Shown piece after piece: positions 32,097 through 40,340 of a DNA stretch of 45,085 nucleotides. The translations under genes and the position numbers were made by a program. Below the pieces are notes generated by a model, which worked only from the letters and a program-made list of their open reading frames with translations, was not told the origin of the DNA and searched no databases. Numbering within the stretch: the stretch's first letter is position 1; the number at the start of each line of letters is the position of its first letter. This DNA comes from JANXSF01 sp043755435 (GTDB lineage: Bacteria; Acidobacteriota; Terriglobia; Bryobacterales; Bryobacteraceae), in assembly GCA_043755435.1 (NCBI GenBank), contig JAYUSZ010000463.1, positions 1 through 45,085 on the forward strand. The letters are read 5' to 3'.

Positions 32097-32477
32097 TTAC
32101 TTGGTTGCTTTCTTCTTAGCAGTAACTGTGCCGCGGCGCGGACCTTTGCGCGTGCGGGCATTGGTGTGAGTACGTTGGCCGCGAGCTGGCAACGAACGGC
32201 GATGACGGAGTCCACGATAAGAACCCATTTCGATGAGACGTTTAATGTTCATCGAAACTTCCTTACGCAGATCGCCTTCCACCGATCCTTCGGCTTCAAT
32301 CAATGTACGGATCTTGTTCACTTCGTCTTCGGTTAAATCCGAAACGCGCTTGTTCTTATCCACACCGCTGCGATGCAAGATGGATTGTGAACGAGTCTTA
32401 CCGATACCGTAAATATAAGTGAGACCGATCTCGGCTCTTTTCTTGGCTGGCAAATCGACGCCTGCAATACGTGCCAT
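32097..32477 (-). CDS. rpsM: 30S ribosomal protein S13
   Basis: The 126-residue protein starts MARIAGVDLPAKKRAEIGLT and has the helix-two-turn-helix YGIGKTRSQSIL plus the basic tail with GLRHRRSLPARGQRTHTNAR. It contacts 16S rRNA at the subunit head and tRNA in the P site. Confidence 0.97.
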   Translation of the reverse strand: MARIAGVDLPAKKRAEIGLTYIYGIGKTRSQSILHRSGVDKNKRVSDLTEDEVNKIRTLIEAEGSVEGDLRKEVSMNIKRLIEMGSYRGLRHRRSLPARGQRTHTNARTRKGPRRGTVTAKKKATK

Positions 32478-32494
32478 TCTTAAACGCTCCTACC

Positions 32495-32608
32495 TTAACC
32501 CTGACGCTGCTTGTGTTTTGGATTGACGCAGATCACACGAACCACGCCTTCGCGGTTGACGATCTTGCAATTAACACAGAGTTTTTTTACGCTTGCGCGA
32601 ACTTTCAT
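32495..32608 (-). CDS. rpmJ: 50S ribosomal protein L36 (zinc-binding form)
   Basis: A 37-residue ORF on the minus strand reads MKVRASVKKLCVNCKIVNRE and ends VICVNPKHKQRQG. C11, C14, C27 and H32 form the zinc ribbon of C+ L36. The ATG overlaps the stop of infA (ATGA), so the two are coupled. rpsM follows after 17 bp. Confidence 0.95.
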   Translation of the reverse strand: MKVRASVKKLCVNCKIVNREGVVRVICVNPKHKQRQG

Positions 32609-32817
32609 AATTTCCTCAGTAAACTCGTTATCCGGCCACGACCTGGATCGAGCGGCGAGACTTCCACCTGAACCCGATCCCCGGGCCTGAGCCGGGTGAA
32701 ATTCTTTTCCCTCACCCCTGCGGGATGGGCCAAAACTTGTTGCCGTGAAGCAAGCTCCAAACGAACCATGCCGTTGGGCATCAACTCCAAAACCGTGGCT
32801 TCCGTAGAATCTGCCAT
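32605..32817 (-). CDS. infA: Translation initiation factor IF-1
   Basis: The 70-residue OB-fold protein contains VLELMPNGMVRLELASRQQV, AHPAGVREKNFTRLRPGDRV and VEVSPLDPGRGRIT. The last block matches the IF-1 consensus; the middle is divergent (AHPAG in place of the usual AHISGK). It blocks the A site during initiation. Context map-infA-rpmJ-rpsM is classical. Confidence 0.93.
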   Translation of the reverse strand: MADSTEATVLELMPNGMVRLELASRQQVLAHPAGVREKNFTRLRPGDRVQVEVSPLDPGRGRITSLLRKL

Positions 32818-32905
32818 CTACTACTATAACATCCGGTCAGCCTAGACCGCTTGCTTGCGCGCGCAGCTCGGTAAATCATACGGTAGCCAAGTCGCGATCT
32901 AACAC

Positions 32906-33676
32906 TTAGGGTCTGGTAAGAACCCAGGGACCATCTGCCGTTACTGCCACGCAATGTTCAAAATGCGCTGAGGCTGAACCATCCACTGTTACTGCCGTCC
33001 ACTTATCGGCCAAAACTCTTGAGGCTGGCTTGCCGGCATTCACCATCGGCTCAATCGCCAGGACCATTCCTTCTTTCAATCGCGGATTTTCTCCGCGGCG
33101 GTCCACATAATTGGGAACCTGGGGCTCTTCGTGCAACTGCGTCCCGATTCCGTGACCTACAAACTCCCGGACGATGGTGAAGCCACTGGCTTCTACAAAC
33201 TTTTGCACCGTCTCGCAAACATCAAAAAGCCGGTTGCCGACTCGAACCTTATCAATGGCCAGTTCCAGAGACTCTTTGGTTACTTCCATCAACTTGGTAA
33301 GCACTGGGGAAATCTCCCCGATGGCTACTGTGATGGCCGAATCCCCAAAGTACCCGTCCAACTGAACGCCGGTGTCGATGGAAACGATGTCGCCCTTTTT
33401 GAGGGCTCGTTTCGGAGATGGCATTCCATGCACAATCTCTTCGTTCACCGAGGTACACAAAACATATGGGTACCGATTCCCGGCTGCTGCCGAATAATAC
33501 CCTTTGAATGCCGGTTTGGCCCCAGCATCGCGGATCATTTTCTCCGCCACCAGTTCCAACTCGAAGGTTGTGATACCCTCGACCGCCATTTCCCGCATCC
33601 GATTCAGAATCTGATGGACCAGCAACCCGCTGCGCCTCATCTTTTGCAATTCCGAAGGACTCTTGCGAATAATCAT
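32906..33676 (-). CDS. map: Methionine aminopeptidase type I
   Basis: From ATG 33676 (AGG 6 bases upstream; TTG 33682 is less likely) the enzyme has 256 residues. The five metal ligands are D101 and D112 in SIDTGVQLDGYFGDSA, H175 in FVGHGIG, E209 in LAIEPMVN and E240 in HFEHCVAV. It removes the initiator Met from nascent proteins. No N-terminal SEC-C or SH3 extension. It follows secY by 32 bp with no adk between. Confidence 0.96.
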   Translation of the reverse strand: MIIRKSPSELQKMRRSGLLVHQILNRMREMAVEGITTFELELVAEKMIRDAGAKPAFKGYYSAAAGNRYPYVLCTSVNEEIVHGMPSPKRALKKGDIVSIDTGVQLDGYFGDSAITVAIGEISPVLTKLMEVTKESLELAIDKVRVGNRLFDVCETVQKFVEASGFTIVREFVGHGIGTQLHEEPQVPNYVDRRGENPRLKEGMVLAIEPMVNAGKPASRVLADKWTAVTVDGSASAHFEHCVAVTADGPWVLTRP

Positions 33677-33708
33677 TGCCAACCTGAACGGCTAAGCACC
33701 CACTTCAA

Positions 33709-35103
33709 CTAACTACCGCTACGGCGGCCGCGAATTCTACCAGCCCGTGGAGTGAATCCTTCGTAATGGCGCATGATCAGCTGCGCTTCAATCTGATTGA
33801 TGGTATCCATTGCCACACCGACGACGATCAGCAAGGAAGTTCCACCGAAGTAAAACGAGACGTTCAACCCGTCCAGCAGGAAACGCGGGAAATGCGCGTC
33901 AATCCAATTGCCCATCAAGGGCAGATGCTGGAGTTTGATGCCGGAGATCATGATTTCCGGCAAAAGACACAAGATAGAGAGGTACAAGCCGCCCACCACT
34001 GTGATCTTGGTTAGGATGTTGTTCATGTAATCAGCGGTATTCTTGCCGGGACGAATGCCGGGAACAAAGCCGCCGTACTTACGCATGTTATCCGCTGCTT
34101 CATTCGGATTGAAGATGAGGCTTACATAGAAGAAGCAGAAGAAGACGATTAGAAGGATGAACAGGATGATGTAGAGCGGTTCCGCGTGATTGATTGCGCG
34201 GAGCATACCGGAAAGGTAGGCGTTGTCGCGAACCCAAGCCAGTTGCATGGCGGTTTGCGGAAAGGTCAACAAGCTGGAAGCGAAGATGACTGGAATCACG
34301 CCACCGGCGTTGACTTTAAGAGGCAAGTGAGTGGACATACCGCCCATCATTTTGCGGCCGACCACTCGGCGGGCATATTGAACGGGGATGCGACGTTCGC
34401 CGCGTTCAACCAGTACGATGAAGGCGACAACCAGAACCATGATCGCAAGGATGATGATCAGTTGGAGGGCGTTCCATTCTTTGGTGACGGCGACGTTAGT
34501 ATAGATGTTTTGAATGGCCGAGGGCAGCCCGACGACGATGCCGGTGAAAATGATCAACGACATGCCGTTGCCGATTCCACGTTCGGAGATTTGTTCGCCC
34601 AGCCACATGATAAAGGCTGTACCGGTGGTGAGCGTGATCATGGTTAAGAACACGAACCAGGGACCGGGGTTGATGACAAATCCGCCGGAAGCCTGCAGCG
34701 CGGTGGCCATGGTGGCCGACTGCACTAAGGCAAGAATGACGGTGAGGTAACGGGTCCACTGGGTGATTTTACGACGGCCCAGTTCGCCTTCCTTCGAGAG
34801 CTTCTCAAGCGTGGGCACTACCAGGGTCATCAATTGGAGAATGATGGACGAGGTAATGTAAGGCATAATGCCCAACGCAAAAATGGTGAGACGGCGGAAC
34901 ATTCCGCCGGAAAATAGATCAAACATTCCCAACACTGTGCCCTGGTTTTGCCGGAAGAATTCTTCCAGTTTGTTGGCGTCGATACCGGGCGTAGGCAAGT
35001 GTCCGCCTAACCGGTAGATGGCCAACATGGCCAGAGTGAACAGAATTCGTCTCCGGAGGTCCGGGATTCGGAATGCGTTCGCGATTGCATCAAAGAACTT
35101 CAT
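33709..35103 (-). CDS. secY: Protein translocase subunit SecY
   Basis: The 464-residue protein has ten membrane segments. It starts FDAIANAFRIPDLRRRILFT and shows the plug region after TM1 (GTVLGMFDLFSGGMFRRLTI), FALGIMPYITSSIILQLM, and the cytoplasmic loop RRIPVQYARRVVG. It forms the Sec channel with SecE and SecG. Position after rplO is conserved. Confidence 0.97.
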   Translation of the reverse strand: MKFFDAIANAFRIPDLRRRILFTLAMLAIYRLGGHLPTPGIDANKLEEFFRQNQGTVLGMFDLFSGGMFRRLTIFALGIMPYITSSIILQLMTLVVPTLEKLSKEGELGRRKITQWTRYLTVILALVQSATMATALQASGGFVINPGPWFVFLTMITLTTGTAFIMWLGEQISERGIGNGMSLIIFTGIVVGLPSAIQNIYTNVAVTKEWNALQLIIILAIMVLVVAFIVLVERGERRIPVQYARRVVGRKMMGGMSTHLPLKVNAGGVIPVIFASSLLTFPQTAMQLAWVRDNAYLSGMLRAINHAEPLYIILFILLIVFFCFFYVSLIFNPNEAADNMRKYGGFVPGIRPGKNTADYMNNILTKITVVGGLYLSILCLLPEIMISGIKLQHLPLMGNWIDAHFPRFLLDGLNVSFYFGGTSLLIVVGVAMDTINQIEAQLIMRHYEGFTPRAGRIRGRRSGS

Positions 35104-35118
35104 GTCTTCTCCGCGCCC

Positions 35119-35604
35119 TTACTTCTGCTTCTTCTTACTATTCTTGACAGGTGCTGGGATCCGCTGAGCGATCACCGTTACGGTGCCACCTGCCGCTTTT
35201 ATTTTTTCTTCGGCAGCTTTGGAAAACAGATGACCGGAGACATTCAATGCGCGGGTGAGTTCCCCGTTGGCAAGAATCTTCAGGCCGTCTCCCATCTTAT
35301 GGATAACACCCAGCTCCAAAAGATTTTCTGGAGTAAACGTGGTGCCTTCCAATTTTTCCATGGTGCCGACATTGACCAGGGCGTAATGCTTTTTGAAAAT
35401 ATTGGTAAATCCGCGCTTTGGCAAACGGCGGTGAAGGGGCATTTGGCCGCCTTCAAAACCGCGCATTTTGGAATAGCCGCTGATGGAACGTGCGCCCTTT
35501 GCGCCGCGACCGGAAAACTTACCGCGCCCGGTACCCATACCTTGGCCAACGCGTTGCTTCTTGTGGTTTTGACCCTTGGGCGGCTTAATATTTGATAAAT
35601 TCAT
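35119..35604 (-). CDS. rplO: 50S ribosomal protein L15
   Basis: The 161-residue product starts MNLSNIKPPKGQNHKKQRVG and has the Gly/Arg-rich N-terminal arm (GRGKFSGRGAKGARS), FEGGQMPLHRRLPKRGF and a basic Lys tail. It binds 23S rRNA late in assembly. Located between rpmD and secY. Confidence 0.96.
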   Translation of the reverse strand: MNLSNIKPPKGQNHKKQRVGQGMGTGRGKFSGRGAKGARSISGYSKMRGFEGGQMPLHRRLPKRGFTNIFKKHYALVNVGTMEKLEGTTFTPENLLELGVIHKMGDGLKILANGELTRALNVSGHLFSKAAEEKIKAAGGTVTVIAQRIPAPVKNSKKKQK

Positions 35605-35629
35605 TTTCGTGTCTCCGCGTGTCTATCAG

Positions 35630-35812
35630 TTATTCAACGATTGCAAGCAGGTGCGGAATTTTTGCAACCATGCCACGGAACGACGGCGTATCGGGTCGCG
35701 TAACCGTCCGATTGAGGGTCTTCAGGCCAAGGGAACGCACAATCACCTTATGCTTTTCGGGAGTGCAGATCGGGCTGCGGACCAGTTTGATCTTAATCAT
35801 CTTCTGCGACAT
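35630..35812 (-). CDS. rpmD: 50S ribosomal protein L30
   Basis: The chosen ATG 35812 (AGGAAG box upstream) gives 60 residues: MSQKMIKIKLVRSPICTPEK, then VRSLGLKTLNRTVTRPD and the conserved end. A longer frame to 35920 runs into rpsE and was rejected; ATG 35800 is an alternative start. L30 is missing from some bacteria, so its presence is worth recording. Confidence 0.92.
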   Translation of the reverse strand: MSQKMIKIKLVRSPICTPEKHKVIVRSLGLKTLNRTVTRPDTPSFRGMVAKIPHLLAIVE

Positions 35813-35849
35813 AACACGTTTCTTCCTATTCACACTTACAACAAAAATC

Positions 35850-36359
35850 TTACATCTTGTCGAGCGCAAGGCCACGCAGATCGGCAACCGTCTGCTTGTC
35901 CCGCAATTGCTGCAACCCATTGATGGTTGCTTTTACTGAGTTGTGCGGATTCCGCGAACCCAGCGATTTGGTTAGAACATTTGGAATTCCAACGGCTGTG
36001 ATGACTGCACGGACCGCGCCACCGGCGATGACGCCAGTTCCGGCCGGTGCCGGCTTCAACATCACCATACCTGTTCCGAATACGCCCATTACCTGGTGAG
36101 GAATGGTGCCTTCCTGAAAATTGATGCGGCTAAGATTGCGCTTTGCAGCTTCAATCCCTTTCTTGATAGCCGAAGGAACTTCCTTGGCTTTGCCTGTTCC
36201 GAAACCAACGACTTTAGCAGCAGGATCGCCAACTACAACCAAGGCTGAAAAGCTTAGGTTCTTACCACCCTTGACGACTTTGGTGACGCGGTTGATGGCG
36301 ACTACCTGCTCTTTCAAGCTGAGTTGATTGGGGTCGATACGTTTGATAATAGTAGGCAT
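35850..36359 (-). CDS. rpsE: 30S ribosomal protein S5
   Basis: The 169-residue protein shows the S5 N-terminal domain (VVAINRVTKVVKGGKNLSFS, ALVVVGDPAAKVVGFGTGKA) and C-terminal domain (KPAPAGTGVIAGGAVRAVIT, GSRNPHNSVKATINGL). It is a decoding-fidelity protein. Start overlaps the rplR stop (TAATG). Confidence 0.97.
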   Translation of the reverse strand: MPTIIKRIDPNQLSLKEQVVAINRVTKVVKGGKNLSFSALVVVGDPAAKVVGFGTGKAKEVPSAIKKGIEAAKRNLSRINFQEGTIPHQVMGVFGTGMVMLKPAPAGTGVIAGGAVRAVITAVGIPNVLTKSLGSRNPHNSVKATINGLQQLRDKQTVADLRGLALDKM

Positions 36360-36730
36360 TAAAACTCCAGTCCGGCTTCGCGCGCAGCATCAGCCAGCGC
36401 CTTGATCCGGCCGTGATACAAAAATCCACCACGGTCGAATACTACTTTCTTGACACCTTTTTCGATGGCGCGCTGGGCAACCAGTTGGCCGATCTGCTTG
36501 GCACCAGCGAGGTTGCCGCCAACACCGCTTGCGGCGGGATTTGCGCTCTTCTCATTGGTGGACGCTGCAGCCAGGGTTACACCAGCCCGATCATCAATGA
36601 TCTGGGCGTAAATGTGCTTCAGGCTGCGGAAGACGGCCAAGCGCGGCCGAATGGCATCGCCCTTAACTTTCTTGCGGATGCGGATATGAATTCTCCGCCG
36701 GACTTCGTCCTTGTTTAACTTACCGATCAT
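36359..36730 (-). CDS. rplR: 50S ribosomal protein L18
   Basis: The 123-residue protein contains RLAVFRSLKHIYAQIIDD, TLAAASTNEK and the C-terminal KKVVFDRGGFLYHGRIKALA, LADAAREAGLEF. It binds 5S rRNA. Confidence 0.96.
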   Translation of the reverse strand: MIGKLNKDEVRRRIHIRIRKKVKGDAIRPRLAVFRSLKHIYAQIIDDRAGVTLAAASTNEKSANPAASGVGGNLAGAKQIGQLVAQRAIEKGVKKVVFDRGGFLYHGRIKALADAAREAGLEF

Positions 36731-36762
36731 GATTGCTTGCTCCGCTCATGTTACGAATCACC

Positions 36763-37305
36763 TTACTTCTTAGCGGTTGCGCCGCTCTTGCCGACCTTCT
36801 TGCGAAGAACTTCACCAGTGTAGCGCACACCCTTATTTTTATAAGGATCGGGCTTACGCAGGGCCCGCATGTGGGCCGCCACCTGACCGATCAACTGCTT
36901 GTCGAAACTGGTCAGGATAATGTGCGTCTGCTTATCGATTTTGGCGTCTACGCCGGTTGGCAGTACATATTCGATGGGGTGCGAATAACCTAATGTGAAG
37001 GTTAAAACGCGGGGATCTTTTTGATCGCAACGATAGCCAATCCCAACGATGTCCAATTCGCGAGTGAAACCAGCAGAAACACCAGTAACGGCGTTGGCGG
37101 CCAGTGCCCGGGTTAACCCGTGCAAGGCAGCGAACTGGTCAGTATCGCGCAAAATGTTCAATATGTTCCCATCCTGCTGAATACGAATACCAGCTGGGAT
37201 CGGAACGGTGAGTTTACCCTTGGGGCCCTCTACCTGCAATTGCGCGCCAACTTGGATCTTCACGTTGGCGGGCAGCGGAATCGGTTTCTTCCCTACTCTT
37301 GACAT
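36763..37305 (-). CDS. rplF: 50S ribosomal protein L6
   Basis: The 180-residue protein begins MSRVGKKPIPLPANVKI and ends with the signature RKPDPYKNKGVRYTGEVLRK plus KVGKSGATAKK. Two repeated L6 domains near the GTPase centre of the 50S subunit. Confidence 0.97.
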   Translation of the reverse strand: MSRVGKKPIPLPANVKIQVGAQLQVEGPKGKLTVPIPAGIRIQQDGNILNILRDTDQFAALHGLTRALAANAVTGVSAGFTRELDIVGIGYRCDQKDPRVLTFTLGYSHPIEYVLPTGVDAKIDKQTHIILTSFDKQLIGQVAAHMRALRKPDPYKNKGVRYTGEVLRKKVGKSGATAKK

Positions 37306-37322
37306 TGTTCTACCTTATTTCC

Positions 37323-37718
37323 CTAATAGACGTGACAGAGCAATTCTCCGCCCACGCCAGATTTCCGCGCAGCCTTACCTGTCATCACGCCTTTCGGAGT
37401 GGTCAGGATATTGATGCCTAATCCGCCCAACACTTTGGGGATGTCCTTACTACCGACGTAAACGCGGCAGCCTGGCTTTGATACCCGCTGGATGTACGAG
37501 ATAACCGGGTCGTTACCTGGCGTGTATTTCAAGTAGATCTTGATGACACGTTTGGCTCCTTCCTCGGCAATCTTGTAATTGGCGATGTAACCCTCATCCT
37601 TAAGAATTCGGGCGATTTCGGTCTTTAATTTCGAACCTGGGACGTCAACCTTAGGATGCTTTGCGGCAATCGCATTTCGCAACCGGGTTAGCATGTCAGC
37701 AATTGGATCGCTCGTCAT
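37323..37718 (-). CDS. rpsH: 30S ribosomal protein S8
   Basis: The 131-residue protein begins MTSDPIADMLTRLRNAIAAK and ends with the conserved LTTPKGVMTGKAARKSGVGG ELLCHVY block. It is a primary 16S rRNA binder and, in E. coli, the repressor of the spc operon. Confidence 0.97.
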   Translation of the reverse strand: MTSDPIADMLTRLRNAIAAKHPKVDVPGSKLKTEIARILKDEGYIANYKIAEEGAKRVIKIYLKYTPGNDPVISYIQRVSKPGCRVYVGSKDIPKVLGGLGINILTTPKGVMTGKAARKSGVGGELLCHVY

Positions 37719-37782
37719 ACACTTTCCTCTTGTGGCCTATTTTTAAGCATGGCCTCTAAAATCTTCTTCGTCCGGTGGCCTA

Positions 37783-37992
37783 CTACCAACTGGATTTCGT
37801 CACGCCGGGGATCTCACCAGCCAGCGCCAATTGACGGAAACAAATACGGCACAAATTGAACTTGCCGATATAACCGCGCGGCCGTCCGCAGCGGAAACAA
37901 CGATTGCGGTGGCGGACGCCGAACTTCGGAACACCCTTATCTTTAAGCGCCTTGAGCTTTACGTCCTTGGCGATTTTTGCCGTAGTTGCCAT
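37783..37992 (-). CDS. rpsN: 30S ribosomal protein S14, type Z
   Basis: The 69-residue short form has two CxxC pairs (C32, C35 in RCFRCG and C48, C51 in LCRICF) that bind zinc, and the C-terminal LALAGEIPGVTKSSW. It is a few residues longer at the N-terminus than the usual 61-residue type Z. The 64-bp gap before rpsH has no clear feature. Confidence 0.95.
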   Translation of the reverse strand: MATTAKIAKDVKLKALKDKGVPKFGVRHRNRCFRCGRPRGYIGKFNLCRICFRQLALAGEIPGVTKSSW

Positions 37993-38012
37993 TCGCTAAA
38001 TTCCTCTTTTCC

Positions 38013-38555
38013 TTACTTGGTGAACGGCATGCCCATTGCTCTCAAAAGAGCCAGCGCCTCGGCGTCGGTTTCAGCCGTCGTCGTGATGCAAATGTTCATC
38101 CCTTTAATCTTTTCAATCTTGTTGTAATCAATCTCCGGGAAGATCAATTGGTCTTTGATGCCGAGTGTGAAATTGCCGCGGCCATCAAAGGCTTTGGTTG
38201 AAATGCCGCGGAAATCGCGGACACGCGGCAAAGCCACGTTCACCAGACGATCAAAAAACTCATACATGCGATCCCCGCGCAACGTTACCATTGCTCCGAT
38301 CGACATGCCTTCGCGCAGTTTGAAAGCGGCGATGGACTTCTTGGCTTTGGTCACCACCGGCTTCTGGCCGGCGATGGTGCCTAATTCGTTAGCCGCGCCA
38401 TCCACCATTTTCGGGTTCTGCGTCGCTTCACCAAGGCCAATGTTCAACGTGATCTTGTTGATCCTCGGAACGGCCATGATGTTACCGTACCCAAACTCTT
38501 TGCTCAGAGAGGGTACTACGATTTTTGAGTAATGCTCTTTCAACCTTGCAGGCAT
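38013..38555 (-). CDS. rplE: 50S ribosomal protein L5
   Basis: The 180-residue protein starts MPARLKEHYSKIVVPSLSKE and has MAVPRINKITLNIGLGEATQ, and the C-terminal DYNKIEKIKGMNICITTTAE. It binds 5S rRNA and touches P-site tRNA. Confidence 0.97.
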   Translation of the reverse strand: MPARLKEHYSKIVVPSLSKEFGYGNIMAVPRINKITLNIGLGEATQNPKMVDGAANELGTIAGQKPVVTKAKKSIAAFKLREGMSIGAMVTLRGDRMYEFFDRLVNVALPRVRDFRGISTKAFDGRGNFTLGIKDQLIFPEIDYNKIEKIKGMNICITTTAETDAEALALLRAMGMPFTK

Positions 38556-38576
38556 ATCCGGCTTAATTCCCTGTAA

Positions 38577-38960
38577 TTACTTTTTGTCGAGTACTTCGCC
38601 CGTCTTGCGCGCTACACGAACCCGTCGCGCCCCCGAACCCTCGCCCTCAACCTTTGTTCCAATGCGAGTAGTAACGCCGCCGGAGGTGAGAATCATTACG
38701 TTTGAAACGTGAATGGTTGCTTCCTTTTCGGCAATGCCACCTTTGATCTGCTTTTGTGGGTTCGCCTTGGTATGACGCTTCACCAGCATCACTCCTTCGA
38801 CTAAGATGCGCCCACGTTCCCGGTCGATTTCCAGAACCCGACCGGTCTTACCCTTGTCGCGGCCCGAAATCACTTTCACCATGTCGTTCTTCTTGAGCCG
38901 GATGCGCGTTTTCACTGCAACCATCCCTTTTCTGCTCATTTCTTTCTTTACAATGGCCAT
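38577..38960 (-). CDS. rplX: 50S ribosomal protein L24
   Basis: The 127-residue protein has the KOW motif KNDMVKVISGRDKGKTGRVL and VEGVMLVKRHTKANPQKQIK. Its N-terminus is about 20 residues longer than usual, so the internal ATG codons (38936, 38921) are alternative starts; the frame starts directly after the rplN stop. L24 begins 50S assembly. Confidence 0.93.
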   Translation of the reverse strand: MAIVKKEMSRKGMVAVKTRIRLKKNDMVKVISGRDKGKTGRVLEIDRERGRILVEGVMLVKRHTKANPQKQIKGGIAEKEATIHVSNVMILTSGGVTTRIGTKVEGEGSGARRVRVARKTGEVLDKK

Positions 38961-39329
38961 TTAGATTACCTCTGGAGCCAACGACACAATCTTCATGTAT
39001 CGTTTCTCGCGCAGTTCACGGGCCACCGGTCCAAATACGCGGGTTCCGATCGGCTCACCAACTTCATTGATCAGGACTGCTGCGTTGTTGTCAAACCGGA
39101 TGTAGGTGCCGTCCTTGCGACGTGTTTCTTTCCGCATGCGGACAATCACGCAACGGACCACTTTACCCTTCTTCACGGACGACTCGGGCGATGCTTCCTT
39201 CACTGCTGCCGTTACAATATCACCGAGACCAGCGTGCGCACCAAGGTCGCCTCCGCGAGGCAATATGCAACTCAGCCGTTTGGCGCCGCTGTTGTCGGCC
39301 ACATCGAGGATGGTTCTCATTCCAATCAT
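38961..39329 (-). CDS. rplN: 50S ribosomal protein L14
   Basis: The 122-residue product starts MIGMRTILDVADNSGAKRL and ends with IGTRVFGPVARELREKRYMK. The L14 family length is exactly 122. It forms an intersubunit bridge. Confidence 0.97.
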   Translation of the reverse strand: MIGMRTILDVADNSGAKRLSCILPRGGDLGAHAGLGDIVTAAVKEASPESSVKKGKVVRCVIVRMRKETRRKDGTYIRFDNNAAVLINEVGEPIGTRVFGPVARELREKRYMKIVSLAPEVI

Positions 39330-39392
39330 GACCGGTGCTCCCCTTTCCTAAAAAGATTCCTAAAAACGATCAAATACATTGCCAGCTCAACT

Positions 39393-39680
39393 TTAAAGGT
39401 GTTCGACGTTCACTACAACTGCTTTGCGAACCACTTCCGCCAGCGTCCAACGCTTCAACTTGCTCAACGGGCGGCTTTCCACAATGCGGACGATATCGCC
39501 CTTGTTTGCCTTGCCTTCCTCGTCGTGAGCATAAAACTTTTTGCGGTGCTTCACCACACGCCGATATTGCGGGTGCTGCACTTGGCGAGTGACTTCAATG
39601 ACGATTGTCTTCGCCATTTTGGTTGATACAACTTCACCAACCTTTTCCTGCTTATTGGGTTTTGCTGCTGACTCTGCCAT
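39393..39680 (-). CDS. rpsQ: 30S ribosomal protein S17
   Basis: The 95-residue protein has the OB-fold core GEVVSTKMAKTIVIEVTRQV, HPQYRRVVKHRKKFYAHDEE and the C-terminal SRPLSKLKRWTLAEVV. It follows rpmC by 1 bp; 63 bp separate it from rplN. Confidence 0.96.
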   Translation of the reverse strand: MAESAAKPNKQEKVGEVVSTKMAKTIVIEVTRQVQHPQYRRVVKHRKKFYAHDEEGKANKGDIVRIVESRPLSKLKRWTLAEVVRKAVVVNVEHL

Positions 39681-39681
39681 C

Positions 39682-39873
39682 TTATTTCTTCTTCCTTTCC
39701 TGCAAGATAGTGAGAGCCCGGGCTCGATCCCGTTTCAATTCCCGCAGCTTCTTCAGGCCCTCTGTCTGACCCATAGTCAAACGGAACCTCAGGCTGTGCA
39801 TTTGTTCGGACATGTCAGCCAGGCTTTTTTCCAGTCCGGCTTCATCCTGTTCGCGAAGTTTTTCCGCAGTCAT
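39682..39873 (-). CDS. rpmC: 50S ribosomal protein L29
   Basis: The 63-residue protein is two helices: LREQDEAGLEKSLADMSEQM and SLRFRLTMGQTEGLKKLREL followed by RDRARALTIL. It lies by the polypeptide exit tunnel. Located 16 bp after rplP. Confidence 0.94.
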   Translation of the reverse strand: MTAEKLREQDEAGLEKSLADMSEQMHSLRFRLTMGQTEGLKKLRELKRDRARALTILQERKKK

Positions 39874-39889
39874 ACGAATTCCTTAAACC

Positions 39890-40309
39890 CTATTGAGCGT
39901 GTTGATCACGCGAAACTATTTTACAGAGCATGGGCAGCTTCGCCGTCGCTAAACGGAATGCTTCCGTTGCGATTTCGAGCGATACGCCTTCCATTTCAAA
40001 CAATATCTTGCCTGGGCGCACTACGCAAACCCATTCTTCCGGAGCGCCTTTACCCTTACCCATACGGGTTTCGGCCGGCTTCTTCGTAATCGGCTTATCG
40101 GGGAACAACCGGATCCAAACCTTGCCGCCACGTTTGATGTGACGAGTCATGGCGATACGAGCTGCTTCAATCTGCCGTGAACTAACCCAACCACAACTCA
40201 AAGCTTTCAGACCGAAGTCACCGAAAGAAAGAGTGGAGCCGCGCCACGCCTTGCCCTTCATGCGGCCGCGTTGCTGCTTACGGAATTTGACCTTCTTTGG
40301 CATCAACAT
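39890..40309 (-). CDS. rplP: 50S ribosomal protein L16
   Basis: The 139-residue protein shows PKKVKFRKQQRGRMKGKAWR and WIRLFPDKPITKKPAETRMG KGKG, the L16 signatures. An AAGGAG box lies upstream; ATG 40303 is an alternative start. It organises the aminoacyl-tRNA site. Confidence 0.97.
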   Translation of the reverse strand: MLMPKKVKFRKQQRGRMKGKAWRGSTLSFGDFGLKALSCGWVSSRQIEAARIAMTRHIKRGGKVWIRLFPDKPITKKPAETRMGKGKGAPEEWVCVVRPGKILFEMEGVSLEIATEAFRLATAKLPMLCKIVSRDQHAQ

Positions 40310-40340
40310 AACGTAATATTCTCCTTAAGTACGAGAAACC

